Shown here piece after piece: positions 36,559 through 45,860 of a DNA stretch of 64,000 bases; the stretch's first letter is position 1, and each line of letters starts with the position of its first letter. The notes under the pieces are model-generated. The model did not search any database and was not told where the DNA came from. It saw nothing but the letters and a program-made list of their open reading frames with translations. Source of the stretch: Comamonadaceae bacterium (GTDB lineage Bacteria > Pseudomonadota > Gammaproteobacteria > Burkholderiales > Burkholderiaceae_C); NCBI GenBank assembly GCA_947375135.1, contig CANCER010000019.1, forward strand, positions 1 to 64,000, in the 5' to 3' direction. Position numbers and translations under genes: made by a program.

Positions 36559-37491
36559 TTACCGGTCCGGGGAACGCCTGGCCCGGCTGCATACAAAAAC
36601 GCCCAGCAGCACGCACACCGTGCCTGCCACCACCCAGGCCGTGAACGGCTCACCCAGCAGCACCACGCCCATGGTGATGGTGGACATGGGCCCCACCATA
36701 CCCACCTGCGCAGCCAGCCCCGAACCGATGCGCTCAATCGCCATCATCACCAGCAGCACAGGAATCACGGTGCAACCTATGGCATTGAGCAGCGACAGCC
36801 AGACCACTTCCGGCGCTATCGCAAAGGCCACGCTGAGGGGCCGCATCAGGACAAACTGCAGGATGCAGCAGACGCAGGCCACGCTGGTGGCCAGCCCCAC
36901 CAGGCGCAGCGAACCCAGGCGCATGACCAGTTCACCGCTGTACGAGAGGTAAATGGCATAGCTCACCGCACTCAGAAACACCAGCAGCGCGCCCAGCGCC
37001 ACGTCGCCACCTGCCAATTGGATCTCATGGCCGAACACCAGCAGCACACCGCCATAACTGATAGCCATGCCCAGCAGCTGGTTGCGGCCAATGGCCTTGC
37101 CGTACAGGGCACGCCCCAGCAGCAGCACCAGCGTCGGGTTCAGGTAAAGGATGAGGCGCTCCAGCGAGGCGCTGATAGAGGCCAGGCCGGCAAAGTCCAG
37201 AAAACTCGCCAGGTAGTAGCCGGTGAAGCCCAGACCCAGCACGCCCAGCGTGTCGCCTCGCGTGAGGGCTACCGGCGCAACACCGTTGCGCGACCGGCTG
37301 GTCCACCAGGCAATAGCCAGAAAAAAAGGCAGCGCAAACAGCATGCGCAACATGATCAGGGTGATGGCGTCCACGCCGTGCCGGTAAGCCAGTTTGACGA
37401 TGATGGCCTTGGCACTGAAGGCAATCGCGCCCACCACCGCCAGCGTCAGCCCGGTGGCCAGCGACGGCGCGACGCTCTGCTTGACTTCCAC
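36559..37491 (-). CDS. EamA/DMT-family transporter
   Basis: Inner-membrane transporter of 310 residues with ten hydrophobic segments and two EamA repeats (VVGAIAFSAKAIIVKLAY in the first, VSYAIYLSYSGEL in the second). Substrate unknown. No ATG occurs before the first helix; the start is a GTG at 37491, 10 bp from the stop of the DUF808 gene. Together with the SDR gene it probably forms an operon. Confidence 0.85.
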   Translation of the reverse strand: MEVKQSVAPSLATGLTLAVVGAIAFSAKAIIVKLAYRHGVDAITLIMLRMLFALPFFLAIAWWTSRSRNGVAPVALTRGDTLGVLGLGFTGYYLASFLDFAGLASISASLERLILYLNPTLVLLLGRALYGKAIGRNQLLGMAISYGGVLLVFGHEIQLAGGDVALGALLVFLSAVSYAIYLSYSGELVMRLGSLRLVGLATSVACVCCILQFVLMRPLSVAFAIAPEVVWLSLLNAIGCTVIPVLLVMMAIERIGSGLAAQVGMVGPMSTITMGVVLLGEPFTAWVVAGTVCVLLGVFVCSRARRSPDR

Positions 37492-37501
37492 GCCTGCGAT
37501 C

Positions 37502-38449
37502 TCAGGCGCGCTGGAACAGGCCCACCAGCCTTTGCACCGCAGTCACCAGCAGCAACACGATCGCACCGGCAGCCAGCCCCACCAGCGCATCCAGACTCAG
37601 GCCCACCACCGGCCCCAGCACAGCACCGGCAGCGCCCGCACCAGTGACAAACCCTTGCGTCAGGGCCCACACGGCGTGGTGCAAAAAGGGCAAGCCATGC
37701 GACAGAATGCCGCCGCCCACCAGAAACATGGCCGCCGTGCCCACCACCGACAGCGCCTTCATCAACCAGGGCGCCATGTCCAGCAACCACATGCCCAGGG
37801 TCTGTTTCCAGCGGCTGCCCTTGACCGGCAGGCGGCTCAGATGCAGGCCCAGATCGTCGATCTTCACAATGCCGGCCACCAGCCCGTATACGCCCACCGT
37901 CATGACAATAGCCACACCAGCCAGCACGGCCAACTGCGTCCCCCAGGGGCTGTTCTGCACCGTGCCCAGGGTGATGGCAATGATCTCGGCCGACAGCACA
38001 AAGTCGGTACGGATAGCGCCTTTGATCTTGTCTTTTTCCAGCGCAACCAGGTCCACCGCGGGGTCGGCCAGCGCCTGCATCAACTCATCGCTCAGGTCAT
38101 CCGGATGGTCTGCGCGGTACAAAAACGAATGCGCCAGTTTCTCAAACCCTTCAAAGCACAGGTAAGCGCCGCCCAGCATCAGCAGCGGCGTGATGATCCA
38201 GGGCAGGGTCAGGCTCAGGATGAGCGCAGCGGGCACCAGGATCAGCTTGTTCACCATCGAGCCCTTGCCCACGGCCCAGACCACGGGCAGTTCGCGGTCG
38301 GCGGCCACACCGCTGACCTGCTGCGCATTGAGCGCCAGGTCATCGCCCAGCACACCGGCGGTTTTCTGGGCCGCAATCTTGGTCAGCAGGGCCACGTCAT
38401 CAAGCAGGGTGGCAATGTCGTCAATCAGGGCAAAAAGGCTGCTGGCCAT
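37502..38449 (-). CDS. DUF808 family inner-membrane protein (YedI type)
   Basis: Membrane protein of 315 residues with the DUF808 signature: [25 protein letters not shown] at the N terminus (segments [10 protein letters not shown] and [11 protein letters not shown]), [12 protein letters not shown] and [15 protein letters not shown]. Five or six hydrophobic segments. Function unknown. First gene of a probable DUF808-EamA-SDR operon. Confidence 0.9.
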   Translation of the reverse strand: MASSLFALIDDIATLLDDVALLTKIAAQKTAGVLGDDLALNAQQVSGVAADRELPVVWAVGKGSMVNKLILVPAALILSLTLPWIITPLLMLGGAYLCFEGFEKLAHSFLYRADHPDDLSDELMQALADPAVDLVALEKDKIKGAIRTDFVLSAEIIAITLGTVQNSPWGTQLAVLAGVAIVMTVGVYGLVAGIVKIDDLGLHLSRLPVKGSRWKQTLGMWLLDMAPWLMKALSVVGTAAMFLVGGGILSHGLPFLHHAVWALTQGFVTGAGAAGAVLGPVVGLSLDALVGLAAGAIVLLLVTAVQRLVGLFQRA

Positions 38450-38534
38450 GGGCTTCCTAGGTGTGCGTGCGTGCGGTCGTTATGGATGCGCTGCAGCATA
38501 GCAAATTGGAATAGGCCCTCGTTACACTCCTGCC

Positions 38535-39413
38535 ATGCACTCCACCCGCCCCCCTCTTCGCCCCTCCTCCTGCTCAGGCCTATGCACCTTGCTCACCCTG
38601 TGTGTCGCGCTGGCTGGCTCGTCCCTTGCCTGCGCCCAAGAGAGTGAGGGCGCGGCCTTGCCGCTGTGGGAGGCGGGCTTGTTTGCCGGCGCCCTGTCCA
38701 GCCCCGCCTACCCTGCCTCCAGCCAGCCCAACCGGCGCGCCCTGGTGCTGCCGTTTCTGGTCTACCGCGGTGAGGTGCTGCGTGCCGACCGCAATGGCGT
38801 GGGTGCGCGCATGGTGCATACCGACCGGGTGGAGTTCGACATCGGGTTTTCCGGATCACTGCCGGCCAGCTCCAACGACGTGGAACTGCGCCAGGGCATG
38901 CCGGATCTGGGCACGCTGATCGAGTTCGGCCCGCGTGTGAAGGTCAAGCTGTCCGAGCCAGCGCCCGGACAGCGCCTGACCCTGGAAGTGCCCCTGCGCG
39001 CGGTGCTGGAATTCAATGGGGGTGTGCGTCAGGTCGGTTACGCGCTGGAGCCCAAGCTGGCCTATGAGTGGCAGGAGCGCGGCAACTGGCGGCTCAAGAG
39101 CGCCTTCAGCCTGGTGCTGGGCGACCAGCAACTCAACCAGTATTTTTACGCGGTGCCGGCGGCCTACGCCACAAGCGCACGGCCGGCCTATTCGGCTCAG
39201 GCCGGTCTGATCGGCTCGCGCTTGTCGCTGGACGGCAGCACGCGCCTGGGGCCGGACGTGAACCTGTTCGCCTTTGCCCGCTATGACCTGCATGAGGGCG
39301 CAGCCAACCGCGCCAGCCCCCTGTTTGCGCAAAACCAGGGCACCTCCATCGGCCTGGGCCTGACCTGGACGCTGGGCCGCTCGCAGGCGCTGGCCGGAAG
39401 CGATGCACGCTAG
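38535..39413 (+). CDS. MipA/OmpV family outer-membrane protein
   Basis: Protein of 292 residues with a signal peptide (hydrophobic stretch ending in LACAQ at about 34), then the MipA/OmpV features LWEAGLFAGALSSPAYPAS, NRRALVLPFLVYRGEVLRADRNG and an amphipathic barrel to the end, GLGLTWTLG. In E. coli MipA is linked to murein synthesis scaffolding; other members are porin-like. A few residues follow the last strand, so the classical C-terminal Phe is absent. Confidence 0.85.
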   Translation: MHSTRPPLRPSSCSGLCTLLTLCVALAGSSLACAQESEGAALPLWEAGLFAGALSSPAYPASSQPNRRALVLPFLVYRGEVLRADRNGVGARMVHTDRVEFDIGFSGSLPASSNDVELRQGMPDLGTLIEFGPRVKVKLSEPAPGQRLTLEVPLRAVLEFNGGVRQVGYALEPKLAYEWQERGNWRLKSAFSLVLGDQQLNQYFYAVPAAYATSARPAYSAQAGLIGSRLSLDGSTRLGPDVNLFAFARYDLHEGAANRASPLFAQNQGTSIGLGLTWTLGRSQALAGSDAR

Positions 39414-39460
39414 GCAGCAAGCCAACCCGTCGTCCGCACCCTCTCACCAGGAGAACCTTT

Positions 39461-39931
39461 ATGGCTATCACCGTTTCCATCGATCTCGGGTATGAATTTG
39501 AAGTCAAGGCGAAATTCGCCGAGGTCTTCGACCTGCTGTCCGACGTGCCCACCTCGGCCAGCCACTTCCCCAAGGTAGACCAGTTAGTGGACCTGGGCGG
39601 CGGCGCCTACCGCTGGGAGATGGCCAAAATCGGCATCGCCTCCATTCACCTGCAAACCATTTACGCCTCCCAATACGTGTCCAACAAAGCCAAGGGCTCG
39701 GTCGTGTGGACGCCCGTGCAGGGCGAGGGCAATGCGCTGGTCTCGGGCAGCTGGGCCATCAAGGACAACAAAAAGTCCACCCACCTCACCCTGCTGGTGC
39801 AGGGCGAACTCACCGTCCCGTTGCCGGGTTTGATGAAGCGGGTGGTGGCACCCCTGGTGGAATCCGAGTTTGAAAAAATGACCGAGCAATACATCACCAA
39901 CCTGACCCAGCGTTTTGGCGGCGAAGCCTGA
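39461..39931 (+). CDS. SRPBCC (START-like) domain protein
   Basis: Protein of 156 residues in the Bet v1/START-like fold: a first helix (VEFDLLSDVP-like segment FAEVFDLLSDVPTSASHFPKVDQLV, here cited by its ends), a curved sheet and a long C-terminal helix (VESEFEKMTEQYITNL). Members bind hydrophobic ligands; no ligand can be named. An AGGAG lies upstream of the ATG. Partly overlaps or abuts dusC. Confidence 0.78.
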   Translation: MAITVSIDLGYEFEVKAKFAEVFDLLSDVPTSASHFPKVDQLVDLGGGAYRWEMAKIGIASIHLQTIYASQYVSNKAKGSVVWTPVQGEGNALVSGSWAIKDNKKSTHLTLLVQGELTVPLPGLMKRVVAPLVESEFEKMTEQYITNLTQRFGGEA

Positions 39932-39953
39932 GCGACCCGCGCAGCGGCGCAGC

Positions 39954-40958
39954 GTGGGGGCGGATGCCCTCGTCCTCGCGCCCATGGAGGGTCTGCTGGA
40001 CTTTGTGCTGCGCGACATCCTGACCCGCTCGGGCGGCGTGGACCGGTGTGTATCCGAGTTCATCCGCGTCACCAACACCCTGCTGCCCGCGCGCGCCTTC
40101 GAGCGCATCGTCCCGGAGCTGCTCAACGGCGGGCGCACCTTCGCCGGCGTGCCGGTGCGGCCGCAGTTGCTGGGCTCGGACCCGGTGTGTCTGGCAGAAA
40201 ACGCCGCCGTGCTGGCCAGCCTGGGCCCGTTTGGGGTGGACCTGAATTTCGGCTGCCCGGCCAAGGTGGTGAACCGCCATGGCGGGGGTGCCGCCCTGCT
40301 GGAAGACCCCGAGCTCCTGTCCCGCATCATGGCTGCCGTGCGCCGTGCCGTACCGGCCCACATGCCGGTGTCCGCCAAGATGCGCCTGGGCCTGTATGAC
40401 GACAGCCGCGCCGAAGAATGCGCTCTGGCCTTGCAGGAAGGCGGAGCCGAAGAACTGGTGGTGCACGCCCGCACCAAGGCCGACGCCTACCGGCCCCCGG
40501 CCTACTGGGAACGCATTGCCGATATCTGCGCCGTGGTCAAGATACCGGTGATTGCCAATGGCGAGATCTGGAATGTGCAGGACGCGCAGCGCTGCCGTGC
40601 CCTGTCGGGGTGCCACACGCTGATGCTGGGCCGCGGCATGGTGACCGACCCCGGCCTGGCGCTGGCGATTGCCTCTGCGGGCGTGGACGGCTACCCCGCC
40701 ACGGAGGCGGACGCACCCCATCTCGCATGGCCCACCCTGCTGCCCTTGATCGCTGACTTTTGGGAACTGGTGCGCACCCGCCTGGAGAAGAAAAAACAGG
40801 CCGGTCGACTCAAACAGTGGCTGAACTTTTTACGCCGCCGCTATCCCGAGGCCGACACGGCCTATCTGGCCTTGCGCACGGTCACTGACACAGTGGAGAT
40901 TGACCGCTGGATGGCACAGCATGTGCCATCCAAAGCCGCCCTTACAGGGGGCGCTTGA
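39954..40958 (+). CDS. dusC: tRNA-dihydrouridine synthase (DusC type)
   Basis: FMN enzyme that reduces uridine to dihydrouridine in tRNA (U16 for DusC). LAPMEGLLDFVLRDIL at the N terminus, NFGCPAKVVNRHGGG with the catalytic Cys, KMRLG, VHARTKADAY and LMLGRGMVTDP are typical. The DusC subgroup is suggested by the ADAYRPPAYWE loop and C-terminal extension. No ATG precedes the first strand; GTG 39954 is used here, and a TTG at 39915 inside the SRPBCC gene is the alternative. Its last 17 bp overlap the convergent GNAT gene. Confidence 0.9.
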   Translation: MGADALVLAPMEGLLDFVLRDILTRSGGVDRCVSEFIRVTNTLLPARAFERIVPELLNGGRTFAGVPVRPQLLGSDPVCLAENAAVLASLGPFGVDLNFGCPAKVVNRHGGGAALLEDPELLSRIMAAVRRAVPAHMPVSAKMRLGLYDDSRAEECALALQEGGAEELVVHARTKADAYRPPAYWERIADICAVVKIPVIANGEIWNVQDAQRCRALSGCHTLMLGRGMVTDPGLALAIASAGVDGYPATEADAPHLAWPTLLPLIADFWELVRTRLEKKKQAGRLKQWLNFLRRRYPEADTAYLALRTVTDTVEIDRWMAQHVPSKAALTGGA

Positions 40959-41469
40959 GGCGGATTTCTTCGATCTTGACGCCGGCCACGGCCACGGTCT
41001 TGGCACTGGCCATTTCGCGCTTGAGGCCGGCCAGTTCGAAAAAGCGCATGGCACGGTCGTTGGTAATGGGCACCCATACGCTGACATGCGTACAGCCTTC
41101 GTCCTGCAGGCCTTCACGTGCGGCATCCCACAAGGCCAGGCCCACACCCTTTTCCCAATGGCTGGCGGCCACATACAGGGCCCAGATTTCACCCATGGTC
41201 TGGGGCGTGCCCTTGTCGCGCGAACGGTCAAAACCGACAAAGCCGACGATGCGGTCCTCGTCCACCGCCACATGGACCTGCGGCTCGCTGTACTCAATGG
41301 CTTCGCGCCAATAGGCCTGGCGCTTGTCCAGGGGCATCACCGGAAGCGGCGTGTCGGTCACCAGGGTGGTCTTGAAAGCATCGCGAACCGTGGCGTTGTG
41401 CAATTCTGCGATTTGTTTGGCGTCGCGCAAAGTGGCGGGACGCACGAGGTAAGTTGTCGTGCTGGACAT
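40942..41469 (-). CDS. GNAT family N-acetyltransferase
   Basis: Protein of 175 residues with GNAT motifs: LRDAKQIAELHNATVRDAF near the N terminus, IWALYVAASHWEKGVGLALWDAARE (the acetyl-CoA loop GVGLALWD) and FFELAGLKRE near the C terminus. Acceptor substrate unknown; similarity to phosphinothricin acetyltransferase-like and amino-acid acetyltransferases is general. Confidence 0.83.
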   Translation of the reverse strand: MSSTTTYLVRPATLRDAKQIAELHNATVRDAFKTTLVTDTPLPVMPLDKRQAYWREAIEYSEPQVHVAVDEDRIVGFVGFDRSRDKGTPQTMGEIWALYVAASHWEKGVGLALWDAAREGLQDEGCTHVSVWVPITNDRAMRFFELAGLKREMASAKTVAVAGVKIEEIRLKRPL

Positions 41470-41591
41470 GGATAGCGTTATTCGGGTGCGGAATTACAAA
41501 GGTGTGGATTGTCGCCGCAAATCCTTGTATCCGGTTTACAGCGGGTCCTCGAGGGCATGGCGCAGCGGATTCATGCGGTAAGCTTTGCGCC

Positions 41592-43475
41592 ATGAATTGT
41601 TGGCTTATGCGTCGTGTCTTGCTTGGTATTTTTCTGGTTGCCGGCGCGGGTGCCGTCGCGGCAAGGCCTTTTGAGGACAGCATGGCGCAGCGCACACTGG
41701 CCTGCACCGGCTGCCACGGAGACCAGGGGCGCGCCGGGCCCGACGGCTACTACCCGCGCCTGGCGGGCAAGCCCGCGGCCTACCTGGTGCAGCAGTTGCG
41801 CAACTTCCGCGACGGACGCCGCCACTATGGCCCGATGACGGGTTTGCTGGACTCCCTGGATGAGGCCTACCTGCAGGCACTGGCAGACTATTTTTCTGGC
41901 CTGTCCGTTCCCTACCCGCTGCCCAAACCCGCGCCTGCCAGCACAGCCGAACAGGAACGCGGACGCCAACTGGTGCGAGAAGGCAAGCTGGCGCAGGGCC
42001 TGCCCGCCTGCACCCAATGCCATGGCCTGGAACTGACGGGGGTGAAGCCCGACATTCCAGGGCTGCTGGGCCTGCCGGGTGACTACCTGAACGCCCAACT
42101 CGGCGGATGGCAAACCGGGCAGCGCGGCACCAGCGCGCCGGATTGCATGGCCACCGTTGCCAAGCGCCTGTCGGCTGCTGACATCCATGCCGTGTCCCTT
42201 TGGCTTTCGGCCCAACCCGTCCCCTTGAACGCACACCCGGCCGATCACAAACCGCCAGCCACCCGGGCCCATGTGGACCTGCCCTGCGCAAAACTGCCTG
42301 CCAGCGAACCGGCAAAAGCCGAGCCACAGCCACGCGGCGCCTACCTGGCGCGCCTGGGCAATTGCGCCCACTGCCATACGGCGCGCGGCGGTGCGGCCTA
42401 TGCCGGCGGCCGCGCCATCGACACGCCCTTCGGCGCCGTGCTGAGCAGCAACATCACCTCCGACCGCGTGCACGGCCTAGGCGCATGGACGGCGGATGAC
42501 TTTTGGCGCGCGCTGCACCACGGGGAGTCCAAAGACGGGCACTTGCTGAACCCGGCCTTCCCCTACACCAGCTTTACCCGCGTCAGCCGGGCCGATGCCG
42601 ATGCGCTGTTCGCTTACCTGCAAACCGTGCCGGCGCAGCCTCAGCCCAACCAGCCGCACGCACTGCCGTGGCCACTGAACACGCAACTGGCATTGCGCGT
42701 CTGGCGTACCCTGTACTTCAGCCCGGCACCCGCTGCCGCGTTAACGGCCGGCCCGGTGCCCTCCGGCACCGCCGCATGGCTGCGCGGCGAATACCTGGTG
42801 CAGGGCCTGGGCCACTGCATGGAGTGCCATGGCAGCCGCAACGCGCTCGGTGCGCTGACCGGGGCGCGGGATGGCTACGTGCTGCCGGGCAGCCAGTGGT
42901 TTGCCCCTTCCCTGAACGACCCGGCGCAGGCCTCGGTGGCAGCCTGGTCCGTGGATGAAACCGCGCGCTTCTTGCAAACCGGCGTCAACAGCAAGGCACT
43001 GGCCAGCGGCCCGATGGCCGACGTGGTGCGCCATGGCACCCAGTACCTGAACGACGCCGATGCCAGCGCCATGGCGCAGTACCTGCGGGCCCTGCTGCCG
43101 CAGAGCCCCAGCGCGGCCGGGAACGCAGCGCACGCCACGGCGGCACCGGCGGGCGTGAAGCTGTATGAGAAACACTGTGCCGATTGCCACGGCCTGCAAG
43201 GCCAGGGCCGGGACAGCGTCTATCCGGCACTGGCCGGCAACCGCGCTGTGCTGCTGGCCAACAGCAACAACCTCGTCCACAGCGTCCTGGGCGGCGGCTT
43301 CGCCGCAGCCACCGCCGGCCATGCGCGCCCCTATGGCATGCCGCCCTTTATGCTGGAATTGGGTGACAGCGAAATCGCCGCTGTGCTGAGCTACGTGCGC
43401 AGCGCCTGGGGCAACCGGGCTGGCGCAGTGAGCGAATTCGATGTCAACAAATTACGCCGCTCCCGCGCCCCCTGA
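41592..43475 (+). CDS. Pentahaem cytochrome c: fused di-haem c4-like and tri-haem dehydrogenase-subunit-like modules
   Basis: Exported electron-transfer protein of 627 residues with five CxxCH haem sites: CTGCH (38-42), CTQCH (140-144), CAHCH (258-262), CMECH (409-413) and CADCH (529-533). The first two, with the spacing and FRDGRRHYGPM segment, look like cytochrome c4/c553; the last three look like the tri-haem subunit of alcohol/gluconate/aldose dehydrogenases (NCAHCHTARGGAAYAGG, IDTPFGAVLSSNITSD). A signal peptide (about residues 1-24) exports it to the periplasm. The partner dehydrogenase is not in the window. ATG 41592 opens the signal peptide; Met axial ligands were not assigned. Confidence 0.9.
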   Translation: MNCWLMRRVLLGIFLVAGAGAVAARPFEDSMAQRTLACTGCHGDQGRAGPDGYYPRLAGKPAAYLVQQLRNFRDGRRHYGPMTGLLDSLDEAYLQALADYFSGLSVPYPLPKPAPASTAEQERGRQLVREGKLAQGLPACTQCHGLELTGVKPDIPGLLGLPGDYLNAQLGGWQTGQRGTSAPDCMATVAKRLSAADIHAVSLWLSAQPVPLNAHPADHKPPATRAHVDLPCAKLPASEPAKAEPQPRGAYLARLGNCAHCHTARGGAAYAGGRAIDTPFGAVLSSNITSDRVHGLGAWTADDFWRALHHGESKDGHLLNPAFPYTSFTRVSRADADALFAYLQTVPAQPQPNQPHALPWPLNTQLALRVWRTLYFSPAPAAALTAGPVPSGTAAWLRGEYLVQGLGHCMECHGSRNALGALTGARDGYVLPGSQWFAPSLNDPAQASVAAWSVDETARFLQTGVNSKALASGPMADVVRHGTQYLNDADASAMAQYLRALLPQSPSAAGNAAHATAAPAGVKLYEKHCADCHGLQGQGRDSVYPALAGNRAVLLANSNNLVHSVLGGGFAAATAGHARPYGMPPFMLELGDSEIAAVLSYVRSAWGNRAGAVSEFDVNKLRRSRAP

Positions 43476-43561
43476 ACTCCAGCGCATGCCGAAATCTGCC
43501 ACCCACCCGCACGCAGCGTGCGCGCGATGCGATACCGCGCAGGGCCCGACCCCGGGTGCCC

Positions 43562-44215
43562 ATGCCGCTTGACCTGGTATATGCCGATGCCGGCATCGTG
43601 GTGCTCAACAAACCCTCCGGCCTGCTCTCGGTGCCCGGCAAGACCTGCAACGAATGCCTGAGCCTGCAGGTGCAAGCGCAGTTTGAAGACGCGCTGGTCG
43701 TGCACCGGCTCGACATGTCCACCTCCGGCCTGCTGGTGATGGCGCGCGGCCTGGCGGCACAACGCGTACTCAACGACCACTTTGCCCGGCGCCTGGTTCA
43801 CAAACGCTATGTGGCCATGGCACATGGCGATTGCCGCGTGGCGGAACCCGACAGCGAACCATGGCAGACCATCGACCTGCCCATCCTGGTGGACTGGCCG
43901 AACCGCCCCCTGCGCAGGATTGACTTGGAATCCGGCAAGGCCAGCCGCACGCGCTGGCGCTGCCTCCACTTTGCGCCGGCCCTGAACGCCTCGCGCCTGG
44001 AACTCGAACCGCTAACCGGGCGCAGCCACCAATTGCGCGTGCACCTGCAGGCCATAGGCCACCCCATTTTGGGTGACGCACTTTACGCCCCGCCGGAACT
44101 TGCCGCAGCCAGCCCCCGCCTGCTGCTGCACGCCACCGAGCTGGCCTTTGCCCACCCCGTCAGCGGCGCATGGATAAGTTTCCAAAGCCCGGACGCATTC
44201 GGGCTACAGGCCTAA
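43562..44215 (+). CDS. RluA-family pseudouridine synthase
   Basis: Protein of 217 residues with VLNKPSGLLSVPG, the catalytic motif VVHRLDMSTSGLLVMA and TGRSHQLRVHL near the C terminus, as in RluA-type 23S rRNA/tRNA synthases. It lacks an S4 domain, like RluA. The ATG at 43562 is preferred over the GTG two codons before it. Next gene is 9 bp downstream. Confidence 0.9.
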   Translation: MPLDLVYADAGIVVLNKPSGLLSVPGKTCNECLSLQVQAQFEDALVVHRLDMSTSGLLVMARGLAAQRVLNDHFARRLVHKRYVAMAHGDCRVAEPDSEPWQTIDLPILVDWPNRPLRRIDLESGKASRTRWRCLHFAPALNASRLELEPLTGRSHQLRVHLQAIGHPILGDALYAPPELAAASPRLLLHATELAFAHPVSGAWISFQSPDAFGLQA

Positions 44216-44224
44216 AATGGCCGT

Positions 44225-45079
44225 GTGAACAACCTACTTAACGCCGATCTGCATTGCCACTCCGTGGTCTCGGATGGCACCCTCACCCCCGAAGAACTGG
44301 CTGCGCGCGCCAAAGCCCATGGCGTGGAACTCTGGGCGCTGACCGACCACGACGAAGTGGGCGGCCAGGCGCGCGCCCTGGCAGCCGCCAAGGCGCAGGG
44401 CATGCACTACCTCACGGGCGTGGAAATTTCCGTCACCTTCATCGGGCAGACGGTGCACATCGTCGGCCTGGGTTTTGATGCAGACAACGCAGCCCTGGTG
44501 CAGGGCCTGCGTGACACGCGCGGCGGGCGCAAGCAACGCGCCCTGGAGATGTCCGACGGCCTGGCCAAAGCCGGCATCACTGGCGCCTATGAAGGGGCCC
44601 TGCCCTATGTCGGCAACCCGGAGCTGATCTCGCGCACGCACTTTGCCCGCTTTCTGGTGGAGAGCGGCGTGTGCAAGGAAACCAATGAGGTGTTTCGCAA
44701 ATACCTCACCGAAGGCAAGCCCGGCTACGTGCCGCACCGCTGGGCCTCGCTCAAGGACGCAGTGACCTGGATTACCGGGGCCGGTGGCATGGCTGTGATT
44801 GCACACCCGGCACGCTACAAGTTCACCCCGAATGAAGAGTACGCACTGTTCACCGAATTCAAGGGCCATGGCGGCCAGGGTGTGGAAGTGGTGACCGGCA
44901 GCCACAGCGCAGCCGAGTACGTCACCTACGCCCACACCGCCAAAGAGTTCGGCCTGGCAGCATCGCGCGGCAGCGACTTTCACAGCCCCGACGAGAGCCA
45001 CACCGAACTGGGCACCCTGCCCCTGCTCAGTAGCGAACTCACCCCGGTGTGGCACCTGCTCAGCAACCGCATTCAATAA
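44225..45079 (+). CDS. PHP-domain phosphoesterase (RNase AM / YciV-TrpH type)
   Basis: Protein of 284 residues with the PHP metal-binding motifs DLHCHSVVSDG, LTDHDEVGG, VIAHPARY and RGSDFHSPDE. Members of this subgroup are 3',5'-nucleotide bisphosphate phosphatases or 5'-3' exoribonucleases that trim rRNA 5' ends. Starts with GTG 44225. Its immediate neighbour is a YciO protein, matching the E. coli yciV-yciO pairing, which supports the assignment. Confidence 0.88.
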   Translation: MNNLLNADLHCHSVVSDGTLTPEELAARAKAHGVELWALTDHDEVGGQARALAAAKAQGMHYLTGVEISVTFIGQTVHIVGLGFDADNAALVQGLRDTRGGRKQRALEMSDGLAKAGITGAYEGALPYVGNPELISRTHFARFLVESGVCKETNEVFRKYLTEGKPGYVPHRWASLKDAVTWITGAGGMAVIAHPARYKFTPNEEYALFTEFKGHGGQGVEVVTGSHSAAEYVTYAHTAKEFGLAASRGSDFHSPDESHTELGTLPLLSSELTPVWHLLSNRIQ

Positions 45080-45101
45080 CGCCGATAACCACAAGAACAA
45101 G

Positions 45102-45725
45102 ATGGCACAGTACTTTGAAGTCCACCCCGAAAACCCGCAGCCCCGCTTGCTCAAGCAGGCCGTAGCCCTGCTGGAAAAAGGCGGCATCCTGGCCGTACCC
45201 ACCGACTCCAGCTATGCCCTGGTCTGCCACCTGGACGACAAGACGGCGGTGGACCACCTGCGCCGCATCCGCGGCGTAGACGACAAGCACCAGCTCACCC
45301 TGCTGTGCCGTGACCTGAGTGAGCTGGCCAACTACGCACGCGTGGACAACCGCCAGTACCGCCTGCTCAAGGCGGCCACGCCGGGCCCCTTCACCTTTAT
45401 TCTGGAGGCCAGCAAGGAAGTGCCGCGCCGCGTGAGCCACCCCGCGCGCAAAACCATTGGCCTGCGGGTACCCGAGCACAAGGTGCTGCAGGAGTTGCTG
45501 GCCCTGCACGGGTCAGCACTGCTGGCCACCACGCTGATCCCGCCGGGCGACACGCACCCACTCAACGATGCCGAAGACATCCGTGAACGCTTCGAAAAAG
45601 TGATTGCCGGTGTGCTGAACGCCGGCGCCTGCGCGCAGGAGCCCACCACCGTGGTCGACCTGACGGGCGACGCACCCGAGATCGTGCGCCAGGGCCGTGG
45701 CGACGTGGCACTGTTGGGGTTGTAA
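45102..45725 (+). CDS. YciO family protein (Sua5/TsaC-like)
   Basis: Protein of 207 residues with the YrdC/Sua5 fold: GGILAVPTDSSYALVCHLDD at the start (segment VPTDSSYALV), ATPGPFTFILEAS and RRVSHPARKTIGLRVPEH. Sua5/TsaC proteins make threonylcarbamoyl-AMP for tRNA t6A; the YciO subgroup has this fold but a separate or unclear function. Sits 22 bp after the PHP gene. Confidence 0.88.
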   Translation: MAQYFEVHPENPQPRLLKQAVALLEKGGILAVPTDSSYALVCHLDDKTAVDHLRRIRGVDDKHQLTLLCRDLSELANYARVDNRQYRLLKAATPGPFTFILEASKEVPRRVSHPARKTIGLRVPEHKVLQELLALHGSALLATTLIPPGDTHPLNDAEDIRERFEKVIAGVLNAGACAQEPTTVVDLTGDAPEIVRQGRGDVALLGL

Positions 45726-45860
45726 GTGCCGCAGCAGCATCCGCTGCACAAGCCAGGCATTGGCGTTCGCCACCAGGGGACACTGTGTTTGCAAATAACC
45801 ACACCCTGAGCGGCCACAGGCAACAATCTGCGACACTTGAGACGCCCCGAACCACACACA

